NCBI GenBank assembly: GCA_022393335.1
Contig: JAJEKB010020632.1
Coordinates: forward strand, 1-64,000
DNA: 64,000 bases
Source of the DNA: Macrotrachela quadricornifera
Taxonomy: Eukaryota > Rotifera > Eurotatoria > Philodinida > Philodinidae
Reading direction: 5' to 3'
Made by a program: the position numbers and the translations under genes. The notes under the pieces are model-generated. The model was not told the origin of the DNA. It ran no database searches and saw only the letters and a list, made by a program, of their open reading frames with translations. This document shows positions 36,570 to 48,700 of the stretch, piece by piece; position 1 is the first letter of the stretch; each line of letters begins with the position of its first letter.

Positions 36570-37434
36570 GAATAACTACGATTACTTATACTGTTGCCGT
36601 ACTTACATAACTGAACTTGATTTTATTGTGAAATCCGAAGAAGCATTGTTCCCTGGCTGTATCGACTCTACTAACAATCAAATTTTGGAGTCTTGTTCTA
36701 TTTAAAACGGCACTATTAATCAATCGATCGTTTCTTTCGTTTCGCTGTACCGCTACAGATACTAGTGTCAAGAGTCTTTTTACCATAAATAAATGGCTTA
36801 AAACATGCATAGCTATCGAATAAATGATTATCGTACAAATGAACATTAACTTTAACAAAACTATTAGTAAATGAATAGGAAAACGAATGACTCTCATGGT
36901 TCTGTCACTTTTACTTTCATGTACCTTGATGATCTTTTTCATGAATCACTAATCGATAATTTTGACACAGACGAAAAACGAAATTGCTTCTGCATCTAAT
37001 ACTCACCCTCCAATCGAAGTATACGATATCACCACTAATTTATATCATTTTATTATAGTCTTTTCAATCAATGTAATTTCGTTCATTATTATTATTCTAT
37101 CATCAACAAGGAGTAATTCTCATACGCAACCTACGGTACCTTTCTCCAAACACACATGGTGACAGCCTTCAGAATACAAGCATATATCATTTGCATCGAG
37201 CCTACTGATATTGGTGAGTTTACTTTGGTTGATCATTTTATTCGTCAGTGAATGCATGAAATCAGTGCGTCATCTGTTGACATTCCTTATTGGATGTTTT
37301 GTGTCGCTCATACCAATAAAACTGCATTTTTATATGTTTGTATGACTATCGAAACAGTATACCAAAGAATTGAATACAACATTACCACAATAAGCACAAC
37401 GATTTCACATTACATTCAGAGGATAATTAAATAG
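36570..37434 (+). pseudogene. Full-length receptor (7TM) pseudogene with stops and frameshifts
   Basis: Traces of all seven helices are present in order. Near 36593-36650: LNLILL, a stop, NPKK (TM1 end and loop). 36653-36700: TLLTIKFWSLVLF (TM2). 36708-36818: INRSFLSFRC...WLKTCIAIE then TAA (TM3, where intact relatives have a V/I-E-R motif). About 36880-36930: TLMVLSLLLSCTL (TM4). Around 36925-37000 homology moves to another frame (HESLIDN, DTDEKR). From 37010 it returns (YHFIIVFSINVISFIIIILSS, TM5), then TGA at 37160, EYKHISFASSLLILVSLLWL (TM6), CMKSVRHLLTFLIG and FVSLIPIKLHFYMFV (TM7), TGA, SKQYTKE. At least two frameshifts and five stops. A third lineage, distinct from the other receptors here. 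Confidence 0.72.
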
Positions 37435-38319
37435 TAAAGCAACATTAGACAAAAATTTCTTTATTGATTGATATTTTATGCGTATGGCTATAATTATGAC
37501 GAGATGCTGTAAATCTGTCATCTGTCAGAATTGAGATTACTAAAAGAATAATGTACAAACGAGATGACCTAAATGATTACGTGCAGTTGAATCGATGATG
37601 TCTTAAGGAAAAATCTTCGTAACATGTACTACTGAGAAAAATATAACTGTAACTACAAGTTAGAAAAAACTAATTGTTAAGTCCTTTTCTGTCTCGAGAG
37701 TATAGTATGATAAAATGTGTTCGTTCTATTTTGAAAAGAATCATAGGCATGCCTTTTCGACAAATCGATCTTAGTTTGAGAAATATTCATTTACCATGAA
37801 AAGATTCAAGGTATACATGCAATTTTATGCAAAATTATCTTCGTCATCACAATTTTTTTAATTGCACATCAATGAAGAAGCAGTAATGAACAAAAATTGT
37901 CTTGTTGCACTTCTAGTAGTTATATTTGTACGTGAGATATACTTGATATTCAAAACCATTGGAAATTTGAATTATACATGATAAAAAAAGCGAAATGATC
38001 GCGAAGTTGACACACGCACTAAACTTCTTTGAGAAATTAACAACCAATGATATCCAAATAAATTGATACATTTTACCTTTTTAACATTACAATTTATAAT
38101 CGTTTCATATTCAACTCGATTAACTCTAATGTAATGATGCTCTATGATATAATCAGATTATTATGTCTAAACTAGCCTGAGTTTTAAACTTGACTTTTGC
38201 AAGAGACACTATAGGGTTATACAATTCCTCAATCGTACCTTAAATAAAGAAACAGTGGAATAGTTTGCTAATTAATTTACTTGATTATATCATAAAAATT
38301 AGTAAGAACAATTTATTGA
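37435..38319. other. AT-rich intergenic region
   Basis: No feature recognised. It forms the 3' flank of the minus-strand oxygenase gene, which has AATAAA-like 'tttatt' (38311-38316 on the plus strand) just past its stop. Confidence 0.45.
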
Positions 38320-39159
38320 TTATTGATCGTAGAAAATAAAACAACGCATTTCAATACTCTTTTGCTCAACATTTGATGGTGGTACATTTTCATTGATAAA
38401 AGCTGTATGAAAAGCAAATTGAGCAACATCAGGTTTGCTATCAAACATCTTGAAGATGAACATCTCGTCGGATCGCATCTCACTTAGATAGTACCACATG
38501 TGAGCGTCTTGAATACTGCATGACATCGTATAAGCCGTAGATGTATTCACGGATCCTCTAAGTTCGAGTGGATGTACATCTTTTTCCAGGTTAACTGAAC
38601 GATAGTCACAAATTGCTAATGGCTTATTTGTTATTACATTGGGACCCAATGGGCGCCAGACGTTAATCGCTTGATATCGATTTTGCATTGTCTCTTTAGC
38701 TTTTTCTTCTCCAAGCATTTGTCTAATCTTTTCTTGAACGCCAGATGAATCAATGTCGACATGAGGCTCGAAAGCAGGATTTCGGTGATTTTGGTCATAT
38801 TGCTCGGCAGCAAGTGGTGCATCTCGAGTGCGGAAGACATGATGATAGATTATCACATGAGAAGCGCCCAAATGTTTTTTGAGAAGGTTACTTATCTCTT
38901 CGTAATAAGCTAGTTGTGCTTCGCTACTATTCTCGAATTCTTTCTGCATGCAACCATCATATTTGAGCACTTCGAAACCATTTGTATCAAAACTGACACT
39001 GTTCTCTTTTCCGCGTAAATCATGGATAATGACACGCGTAGGTATTTGTTCGAAATTCGATATCTGAGAAGCTAGTCTCGAACCCGATTCCAACCATGGA
39101 GAACAGTCATCTGTTGTGTGTGAAAAGTAATTGATTTCTCCACTAACATCACCACCCAT
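38320..39159 (-). CDS. CmcJ/NvfI-type Fe(II)/2-oxoglutarate oxygenase-like protein
   Basis: 279 residues. Starts EINYF (8-12), as family members do. The metal site is probably H133-V-D135 with H251 (FHTAF), and Arg272 in SIEMR may bind 2-oxoglutarate. Other family blocks: NVWRPLGP (166-173), PLAICDYRSV (180-189), HMWYYLSEM (220-228), FKMFDS (236-241). Known members act in fungal and bacterial secondary metabolism, for example CmcJ in cephamycin methoxylation and the fungal enzyme NvfI; the substrate here cannot be predicted. The distribution of this family (fungi, bacteria) suggests horizontal acquisition (inference). An alternative model adds exon 39223-39266 joined to 39163 by a 59-bp GT-AG intron in phase 2, giving 295 residues beginning MTSFAFSSILASFAA. 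All key residues are intact. Single gene, no operon context. Confidence 0.85.
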   Translation of the reverse strand: MGGDVSGEINYFSHTTDDCSPWLESGSRLASQISNFEQIPTRVIIHDLRGKENSVSFDTNGFEVLKYDGCMQKEFENSSEAQLAYYEEISNLLKKHLGASHVIIYHHVFRTRDAPLAAEQYDQNHRNPAFEPHVDIDSSGVQEKIRQMLGEEKAKETMQNRYQAINVWRPLGPNVITNKPLAICDYRSVNLEKDVHPLELRGSVNTSTAYTMSCSIQDAHMWYYLSEMRSDEMFIFKMFDSKPDVAQFAFHTAFINENVPPSNVEQKSIEMRCFIFYDQ

Positions 39160-39163
39160 GATG

Positions 39164-39222
39164 CTATTTGCAGATCACTATCAGATGTATCTATAACAAA
39201 AAAACTGGTCGATTCTGTACAC
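39164..39222 (-). other. Candidate 5' intron of the oxygenase gene
   Basis: On the minus strand the sequence begins 'gtgtacag' and ends 'gcaaatag'. Removing 59 nt joins the ATG at 39266 in frame to 38320-39163, total 888 nt. The length is typical of the other introns here (49-75 bp). It rests only on splice consensus and phase, so the Met at 39159 remains possible. Confidence 0.45.
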
Positions 39223-39266
39223 GCAGCAAAGCTAGCAAGAATAGAGGAGAATGCAAACGATGTCAT

Positions 39267-42200
39267 GTTATTATAGTGTATACGATAACATGAGCAGAAA
39301 GAGAGGGAAAGATAAATCTCACAAGAGAAATTATAATGATGTCATACGATGATAAGAATAAAAGAAACGCATTATAAATGTTTTACAGTGCAAAAATATG
39401 TCAGATGAAAAATGGCTAGCAATAATAACAAAATAGGTGTATCATTCCTCTTTCGCATGTAAAAATAATATAAAAGAAAAATTAATATATTCATGATTGT
39501 AATCGACTTCAACTAGAAATAATTGATGAAAACCGAGAAATTGTGATTTTTTTTTGATTAATTTGGTGATTTTGTTTTTTTCACAAATTTGATTCTAAAT
39601 CAATGCTTTTTCATTGATTATTATTGATTTTTTTTATCAGAATCGGTTAAAATCAATAAAATGCCATTATAATCGCTCGTCTATGACTTTTCGTCAATCA
39701 ACTAAAATCAATTTTTATCACTACTTGATGATGTTTTTCTCCACTGACATCCATTCATACTCAATTTTAATCGTTAGGAATCGATTCAATTTTCTAACAG
39801 ATTATCATCATACAGTTAGAAATTATCTATAATCTGATGATATTAATTACAGTCTATCAGAACCATGTAGATTTTTAAGTCAGTTGATGTTACTACTGAA
39901 GTAAGCCAAGCAAACGTTTTGATTACTTATTATGATTTGGCGTCAAATTCAGAGTGAAATTTTGATTTTTTTTTTTTCTATACGTAGTAGGGTGTGAGCT
40001 CAACTGTGAAAGTGATTCAATAACTTTTCACAGACAAAAACCTGACTAATTTCGATAAATTTTAAATTTTTTAAACTGAAACATCATGATTATCGACTTG
40101 ACGTGATATTTAAATAGAGCCTACTCAAACGTATATATTATTAGAGTTTCGATTCGATTTATCTACTTAACGTTGTCGAGAACGAGCTAAACCTTTTATT
40201 TAAGATAGTGATTCTATGTTCTCACACAACTGTATGTTACTGTTTATTTTCGATTTCTTACATAACAAGAAGTTCTTTATTATGTTTCGCAAACAGTGAT
40301 CAAGTGTTAGTTGTGATAAAAAATAAGATACACTTCCTGAAACATGCAAGAAAATACTTTTTTCGAGAAGAGCTTCAAGTCTTATCGGAACATAGTTCCA
40401 CTTTCAATTTGTCGAGTAAAGAATATTGTGGTAGACGTAGTTTACTTTGTCACCGATTTTACTAGTGAAAGGAGTCAAATTTGTGATGTACAACAATTGA
40501 AGATAAGATTCACCATCGTTAATGGTGAAAATTGATCAAATTTTACCAGGATACTGCACATGATCAAGAATAAAAATTTATATTTAAGAAACGGTTCACC
40601 AGTCAGTCAACCATGGGTATACTCTCAAATTTTTGACCCCCTGTTTTTTTGATTGCAAATGAAAGAGCATCATCGAAAACCACCAAATCCAAATTTTTAG
40701 CTCATTTGAACTTAATTTCGAAAAGTTATGAAATCAACACTGAATAGTGCTACCCTATTTTTTGTGAAAAAAACATTATTTTCATGTTTTTCAACGCCTG
40801 TGAGTATTTGAAACTTTTCTCCACCATACTTCAATAGAAGAATTTACAGTTATATCTCATTCGATAGAGAAAATTTCGCTCTACAAAACTGCATATATGA
40901 CTTTCTCAAAAGTTTGGATAATATAGGAATTTTATGGTCAAAACTGTACTGCATATGCCATTTTTGATCGTTGTATTTTTCAGTGTAAGCCGTATATATA
41001 AATTGTTTAAGATTAAAGTTGCACGAAGCCTTCATCTGAGCCACACAAGATATTTCATCACCACATCAAAATAGTATTTTTTATATATTTTCACATATTT
41101 CCATATATTATTCTTATGTATTTCAACTCGAAACTATTTTCAAACTAGAAAATCGTTTAAAGCAAATTCATTCACATGAAAAATACAATAGATAGGTCAT
41201 GTTACAAATCTTCAAACTCATTCATGTCTAGTGATTAGCATTCATATGAACAAAATATTAAATGTATGTAATATTTCATATGACATTATGGTTTGTAAAA
41301 ATGAACATTTATAGTCATACGACATCTTATATACTATAAGATGTGTTCTTATATTTCATTTTGTTTTTAATTTTACTTATGATTGATGCTCAAAAGGATT
41401 ATCTAGTCTTATACTGCTGAAAATCGACAAATTCCTTAAGGTTGAATATCATCACTTTTTCTTTATTTTTCTCTTCAACGGTTAGATTGTAAGTAAAAGT
41501 TATTAAAATTCATCATATGGATGATTTTTACAGGAAATACATTGTAAATTGAGGACCATCTAAAGATGCCATCAGAAAGTTTGTAACAGTGTAATTCACT
41601 CATGAATCACATCACCAATCTACGAAATTGAATTTATTAATTAGGATGCTGAGCATTTATGTATACATTTGAAAATCTTTTTAATCTAATGTAGAATAAT
41701 ATTCTATGTTGTCAATAAGGATTAATAATTTTATAAGTATACCATTCTAAACTAATCTCAATCAATAACCTGTTTTTATTTTATAATCTTTTATCTATTG
41801 AACTTTTTAAGAATTTATGAATGATACTTTTTCAATATTAATTCTTGACTTAAAATCAGTAAATAATTGTGTATCAGTCTTTATTTCGTTGTTATTGAAC
41901 AAAATACAATCTCAAAAGATATTATAAATTCTTTTCTTACATAACTTTTGCCTTAATTTATCAAAATAATTCATAATTTACAAAATTATGTTACATACAC
42001 AGTAATATGTAGATAATTTATTGTATATAACATAACTTAAAGGTACTACACAACCTAAATCAGAGTCTATCGAATATGCCGAACTTCTGCCAGTATGTAT
42101 GTTTCCGCCTTTATCCTCAATCAGAGATGCCCTGTGTAGGTAGGTATGCTTCCGCCCTCGTCCTCACTAAGATAGATGCCTATTGTGTGTATGTGTTTCC

Positions 42201-42591
42201 ATACTCACATTCTCATCCTCAAGATTCAATAAGAAATTCATCTGATGTAGAAATCATAAAAACTATTATTTTCTCGACTGAAGGGAGGGTCATACGAAAA
42301 AAATTGTTTGTTTGTTTGCTTGCTTGCTTATCGTCGGATCAAAAATCAAAGGACAAAAAAAACATTTGATGATTTCATCAAGAAAAATATTATTCAGATG
42401 TCCTGATCATTCGGTCGAGGGTCAAGCGAGTCCTAAAGACGAGCGTTACTTATAGTTATTAGATAAAGATTTCATTGTCTTGTACGGATTAAACATTTTT
42501 ATTGAATGAAATTCATTTTCTTCCAAATGATTTTTTTTATTTGAAAAAAATAAATTTTTATTCCTCCAAATCGTATACAAAATAATAACAT
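39267..42591. other. Long intergenic region with scattered repeat fragments
   Basis: No gene supported. 40610-41050 looks like a dispersed repeat: 'aaatgaaagagcat' (about 40659) recurs near 59408 after a similar 'ttttttgaccc' phrase. 42075-42220 repeats 'tatgtttccgcc' and 'tatgcttccgcc' phrases, and 42304-42330 is a TTTG/TTGC microsatellite. A small hairpin lies at about 40006-40034. Confidence 0.4.
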
Positions 42592-44335
42592 TCAATCAAT
42601 TTCTGCAAAAGGAAAATAATTTTGTAAGAATTGAATCAAATTTTTGGTTTCTCCATATAAATATATTTCATTTACTTTGCTACAATTAACTCGTGTTTCA
42701 TTTCTTGTAAAATTCTGTGTCACTCTTGTTAATGATTCCAAATCAATATCAAGTGAGATTGAATTGTGTAAATATGTTTTCGTATTAAGAAGAAATTCTT
42801 CAGTATAATCATCATGACATTGTCGAATGTCAAGTTCAATAAGATGATAATATCGGATAATTTCAAAATTTTGATTAATATCGATCGATTGTTTAGAATT
42901 TTGTGAACAATAATTAATCAAAGTTAATTTGCTCATTAATGGAAATGCAAGAGAAATTTGAAGAAAAAATTCATGTTCAAACGGACGATCATCATATAAT
43001 GATACTATCCGAACATATGAATAAAATCCGCCTGGAAAATGATTTGTTATTTGTTCATAAAATTTCATTCGAAATGGATATGAATAAACATGACATTGTG
43101 CTAGTTTTCGCTTTTGAATATAATCAACACAAGATATTACTTTTGTACATGAAAAATCTTTAAAAGTCTGTTGAATATCTTCTTTTGATGGAATATTCAA
43201 TTGATTTTCCATATATATATTTGAATAAATATCAAAATCGAAATGTTTCATTTTTGTCAAATGATGAAGAATATCTTCTTTCAAATTGTTTCCATCAATA
43301 AATCTTTCCTTGACAAAAGTTGTAATATATAAACCAAGTTTTTCTAAATTCAACATTCGATGAAGAAGTGGAACAACTAATTTATTGTAATTCCATGTTT
43401 CCAAAAAACATGACAGATTAAAACACTTAAGATTTGGAATTTTTCTCTAGAAAATTCAAAAAAAGAATAAAAATATCTTTTATTATTAAACTAACTTGAT
43501 TCTTGATTTCTATTGATGAAGAACAAATATCGTTCAAATCAATATAAAGTGATTGAAGATTATTGAAACGACCATCAAGAATACAGAGACAATCATCAAA
43601 ATTATGTGTCTTGATATTTAATGTCAATAAAGTTGATGAAGAAAATTTGGGAGATGGAACAGCGGTCATAAATAGAACAATATTTCTATATGATACATCA
43701 TAAAATGTTAAATGAATTAAATTGTTCATCATAGTGAATAGATTATTGCATATATTTTCTACTATTGACGAATTCCTTTTTTCTATATCAATTCCAATAA
43801 CAAGCGATGTGACTTGATTTTTGAATATATCAGATGAAAGATTATTATCTAAATTAATAAAAATCTATCTTATATTAACATTAATTCTATATCAAAAATG
43901 AATAGAAAACAATTGAATGATTGAAAGATGATCTTAAATTTGAGAGTATTATCTCTAGAAAGTATTCATACCAGTAAAAAGAAAGTTGATTGTTTCTTCA
44001 TCAACATTGTAGAGGCCAAGTCCACATAAATTAGAATATTTATTAGCAGATAAAAAATATGTCATAAATGATGCTTCAAGATTAACCCATTTAATTCTTT
44101 TACAAATTTCGGGTGAAATTTGTAAAGAAAAATGATCAATAAGATTAGAAGAAAATTTATTGACAATTTTATGGCATGACCATTTAACAAAATTCAAACG
44201 ACTTGTAAATATTGGATCATGTATAACTGTATTGAATCGTTGATTAACACCATGAAAAGAATAAAGTACTTCACAATTAAGTAGGTTTTTCAAAATTAGT
44301 AGAAGTATTTCGTCCGGTAAATCATTCAATTGCAT
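42592..44335 (-). CDS. F-box protein with leucine-rich-like repeats (3 exons)
   Basis: Exons 44335-43972, 43848-43496 and 43446-42592; introns of 123 and 49 bp are GT-AG with matching phases (1 and 0). Total 1572 nt, 523 residues. The N-terminal MQLNDLPDEILLLILKNLL then FHGVNQRFNTVI is a clear F-box (residues 1-40), which binds SKP1 of an SCF ubiquitin ligase. The rest is a run of leucine-rich stretches (LIHLTFYDV, LLTLNIKTHNFDD, NLQSLYIDL, IPNLKCFNLS, LNLEKLGLYI, LIELDIRQC), an irregular LRR-like solenoid that would bind substrate. Bdelloid genomes have many such genes (established knowledge). The upstream A-run and 'aacaaaaaaaaa' lie in the 5' flank. Substrate unknown. Taken singly the exons look like broken frames; the splice phases join them into one intact gene. 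Confidence 0.85.
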
Positions 44336-44522
44336 TTTTTTTTTGTTTCTTATTAAAAAAATTAACAGATTTATTTATATGTTTGTTTTTCGTATTTGAC
44401 CAATGTCGTCAAAACAGTAAGAACAATGATGATGTACTTTTCAATAGTCTGTGTGAGATGCTTAACAATTCTCATTAGACTAAATGAAATGGACTAATAT
44501 CGAGAAAAAAAAGGCGAAAAAT

Positions 44523-44700
44523 AGATGATAGAAGAATATCGAATGATGAACTGTCGTCGAAAGTGAAAAAGGCTGAAAGAAAATATCAACAGAAGAACAT
44601 CGAAAAAAAGATGATAGAAGAATATCGAATGATGAACTGTCGTCGAAAGTGAAAAAGGCTGAAAGAAAATATCAACAGAAGAACATCGAAAAAAAGATGT
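44523..44700. repeat. 86-bp tandem duplication
   Basis: The unit starting 'agatgatagaagaatatcga' at 44523 is repeated from 44609 with no visible difference until 44695, where the sequence turns to 'gtatgtgaag'. Two copies, recently duplicated. Units contain 'atatcga' and 'aacatcgaaa' motifs like the neighbouring region. Confidence 0.9.
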
Positions 44701-44801
44701 ATGTGAAGATGATTTTTACCTTCAACGTATAATAACATTTTTTACGTTGTATAGTTTTTGTGATAACTCTGCTGATATGAAAATGAAATTAGTAGTGATA
44801 A

Positions 44802-45243
44802 CCAGAGTTGGAGGTTGGCCGTAGAAATGTCGAAAGGAAAAATATCGAAAATTTGTTGCTGACATATATCAAAAAGATAAATGTCGAAGAGAAAAATATC
44901 GAAAAAAATCTAATAAAGTGGAAAAAGATCGAAAATTGTTCTATAAATTTCTTAGCATCGAGGCATGTGCTTTATTATTAGAATTAATATGGAAACTTCA
45001 ACAGCTAGAAAGACATTGCTTCTTTGAGTATTCTAATTTCGACATTTTTCCTTTTTCACAATATTTTTTTCGATATTTTTCTTTTGGACATTTTTTCATA
45101 AATATTTCATCTTGTGACATTTTTCCATAAATATTTCATCTTGTGACATTTTTCCATAAATATTTCATCTTGTGACATTTTTCCATAAATATTTCATCTT
45201 GTGACAATTTTCCTTTCGATATTTCTACGGCACACCGAGTTGG
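44802..45243. repeat. TATCGAAAA-rich inverted-repeat region
   Basis: The left arm (44802-44900) repeats 'atatcgaaaa' and 'atgtcgaa' motifs; the right arm (45030-45243) repeats their complement ('tttcgatattt', 'gacatttttcc'). The outermost blocks 'gccgtagaaatgtcgaaagg' (44818-44837) and 'cctttcgatatttctacggc' (45212-45231) pair closely. The centre near 44950-45020 is unrelated. A large decayed fold-back is likely. Confidence 0.7.
45091..45206. repeat. 29-bp tandem repeat, four copies
   Basis: Unit 'cataaatatttcatcttgtg' plus flanking Ts, copies at 45091-45119, 45120-45148, 45149-45177 and 45178-45206. Copies 2-4 look identical; copy 1 has one substitution. It expands the right arm of the inverted repeat above. 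Confidence 0.92.
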
Positions 45244-45576
45244 AACCGGTCCGGCCGGAGGAAACCGGATTTTCACCGGATGATTATTCGCAAGCTCACA
45301 CCTGTATTCAAGAGCTTTCTTCGCTGAAAAAATAGCACTTACTCACCTCATTTTTAAAATAACATTTCAAGAAGTCAAACGTACTCCAATGAATAGAACG
45401 GAACCAAAATATATGATTGGTATTCTTAAGTAGTAGCACTAACTCCACTGGTTAATTCAGTTTAGTTTGCTAGTATTTTTGAATTGAATATATTCGAAAA
45501 GTGTAACATAAGATATAGAAAACATGGTAATAACACTTATAGATTTGTATATACCAGTCCTTTGATTTTATATTCT
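45244..45576. other. Spacer with a partial 'ccggattttcaccgg' repeat
   Basis: 45235-45282 ('gagttggaaccggtccgg') is a close partner of the start of the element at 45577, so a second, truncated copy or end is present. The remainder is AT-rich and unassigned. Confidence 0.5.
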
Positions 45577-45742
45577 AATTTACCAGAGTTGGAACCGGAC
45601 TGGTAATCCGACCGGACGAAACCAGATTTTTGCCGGATTTTTACCGAATTTTGCCGGCTTTTTGCCAGTTTGGCGTCTGAAATGAACCGGCCGGATTTTG
45701 ACCGGATCGGATATAAAAAATCCGCCCGGTTCCATCCCTGGT
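45577..45742. mobile_element. hAT-like short non-autonomous element, GC-rich
   Basis: The ends are 'ccagagttggaaccgg' (45578) and, inverted, 'ccagggatggaaccgg' (to 45742). Between them 'ccggattttt' and 'ccggcc' motifs repeat, making a GC-rich island in AT-rich DNA. Ends starting with CAGRG are usual for hAT elements. No convincing 8-bp target duplication was seen, so family assignment is tentative. Confidence 0.55.
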
Positions 45743-48700
45743 GTTGATTTTGAAACTGTTAGCGTCAACAGGTATCTCATTGTTGCCGCTAATCTTTTTC
45801 TTGTTTTTTTCTTTTGTTCTTCACATAACCTACGTGAGGTTCGATATCTTGCGATGTATATGTTCTTCCTTTTTCTTTTCTCTCGTTCAACTATATGAAC
45901 AAATCTTTTCCCCAGTTTTTCAGCTCAGTTGCTCGTTTTTTGTTGTTAGGATTATCCGTTTATGTTCATTAAAATTATATTCATCATTGGAAGTTATTTT
46001 ATCTTCTCTATTGTATCCATTTACAAGTTAAAGTAGTATTCCTGATACCCCTAACCTGGCCAATACAGCTCTTAGTTTTCTATCGATTCCTTTATATCTG
46101 TTGATGCTTAATCGGTAGGAGATTTGGATGAAAGAGAAAGCTAACACAAACCCTGAAAGAAACTATTTCTCAAACGAAAAGAAAATTCATTGAAGCCTAA
46201 TCATCTTGCTACTCAATAAATATTGCTCTGCCGTCGTCTCGTCTTAGCTACTAATAATTGTCTCGTATATTATTATGTAAAATAAAACCATTAGTGAGTT
46301 AATTTTGCATTTTAAAATACAGAGAAATTGTAAAATTCTTTTCTTCTGTGTTTATTCCGATACTTAGTAACCATAACTTACACTTGCCATTTCCTGGTAG
46401 GAGATAACTAGTTTGAGAAAGCACCAGATGTCACTTTCCTGCTTTCAGATTTTGCCATTAAGTTTTTCAGAGATAGCATTCCAAGGTAAATAAACTTGGT
46501 AGTGACTCATTTTTTCTTTGCTGTCCATGAAAAGATTACTCGTTTTCAAGCCGTTAGGTTTGGCGGGACGGAACGGGAGCTTGTGGGACGCGAGATGGGA
46601 CGGAATGAAAAAATAAAAATTGAACAGTACAGGACGGGATGACTTTTTGGTAGTCTTGCGAAGCTCTGGTAGATAGGTAAATAGATAGATAGGTAGAACA
46701 TCAAAATAATTTGTGATGGATGAAGAATAGGCCATCAACGATCGTAAAAATTTCTATTATGAATTCATCGATGTCTATTCTATACATGTAAACCATCCAT
46801 GCAAATATTTTATTCCAATCATGAATTATTCTATTTTGTTTAAATTAAAAAAATTACTATTTTTCAAATAGAACTTTTAATTTATCTGTGTTGTTCTTTA
46901 TGATAGAGAATAACTAAAAATAAAAGTTTTATATTTATAAATGAATGTAAAAACCTCGGATTTAAATCTGAGTGTTATGCGTACTTCAAAAAGTAAAAAG
47001 AATTGACGACAAATTGAGTTTGATCCAACTATCTAAAAACTATCTATCTTGAGTGTATGCTCTGCATTTCGACCTTATCTCGTGAACGGCTTGGCCATTT
47101 GAGCTCTGGGCCATCTCAATTGAACAGAAAACAGTTTAGTCTACAAATTCATTCTACTCAAGTGAGGAAGTTATGAGATAAAAGAAGTGCTAGAAGACAA
47201 AAACTGCGTAAATCTGAAAAAAAATTACACTCCGAGTAGTGGTATTTTGAATTTTTCTCATCTGGTGCAGAATATCCTAGGCTTATTTTTCTACAAGACA
47301 CATTTTTTCTCACTGAATAATAAGAATAAAGTATCTGGGGAGCCAAGTTAGCATGGACGACACTGTAGGCGACTGTATCTAATGACCACTGACTCAACTC
47401 CCAGAGTGATATAATATTTTTAGAAATCATAGAAGACAAGTACAGATTCGCGCTCAGCTTAGAAAACTGGGTAGAAGCAGTTATTTCAGAATGGATTTGG
47501 GCTTGTATCTACCGAGATTATGATCATAGATAACCTCATGGATCTATTAGAGATATGTGATATACAGAGGCATTAGTATTTTCATAATAATGCACCAATA
47601 CTAATAGTTATCGAGTTCGAATTTTTTCCATTTAATAACTCTTTTTAGTAGCGACAAAACCATGCATCTAGAAAACCCCCAAACTGCTAGTCACTCGAAA
47701 CATGTTTACGTAACTTTCACTTGAAAAACTACGATTTGATTCAAAATTAATAACATGTTTGGAATCAGCGTTAAAAACTGAGTCGATTTATGTATGTTGT
47801 GAATAATTCTGAGAAAAAAAATTTGTTTTTGAAAAAATTTCTGTAGCTCTCCTCAGGGATGGTCTGTTCAATAATGACAATTTTTTTGATAACTCAGCCA
47901 TTTCTTGACGGATCCTTCCCATCTTCTTCTCTCGGCTGAGATATTGATGAGACAATTCTGTGCACAAAATTCCAGCTCAATCGAATGTAATTGGGAAGAG
48001 TTATCGTGTAAACGGACGGATGGACACACTGATCGATTCTACAGTGTACTTATTTTTTGAGTACATAAAAATCGAACTAATTAATATAGAATGAATATTG
48101 CAGTCCAAAACTATTGGTCACCCGCAAGAATGAATACATATAATTGAATTTATATATAATTTAATCTTTTTCTTCATGGTATGACATCTATAGAACATCT
48201 ATAATGGAATCAATGCGTGAACATATTAACGTTATTTTCTCGTTCCTAACTTCTTCACATGCGTTTCCTACAGATAAATTATAGGGAAAGGTTATATCTT
48301 TCGACGGTTTTTCTCTAATCAAAAAAGTACTTCGTATAGTTTTTCCAGTTTCATACTTTTCGATCATTGGAGCCTTCAGGGTCCCAACAACCTTTCATTG
48401 ACATCTAAAAATAAATGTATTCATTTGAAAATAATTTTATGCAAAATCTAAAATAAGAAGTATGGGAAAATATAATAGAATACTAAAGTAATCTTACGTT
48501 ATCTTTTGACAATGTGTTTGTAGCAGATTAGGCAAAATCGATATGCATGATGATTGCATAATGTGGCACTAGATATATTTATTATAGAAACTTTACAAGA
48601 GAAACAAGGATAATGCACACAAGTTACACGATTTCTTGTAATAATAAACGTACCGTCTGCTGTTACTGACTAATGCAGTATAGGTGTATCCGAGTATAAT

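Noticed and set aside
36586..36942. 118-codon minus-strand frame
   Set aside because: It is the antisense shadow of the receptor pseudogene, whose helices read on the plus strand.
48000..48060. 'cggacggatggacacac' phrase as a transposon end
   Set aside because: No partner end found within several kb; left as a probable dispersed repeat.
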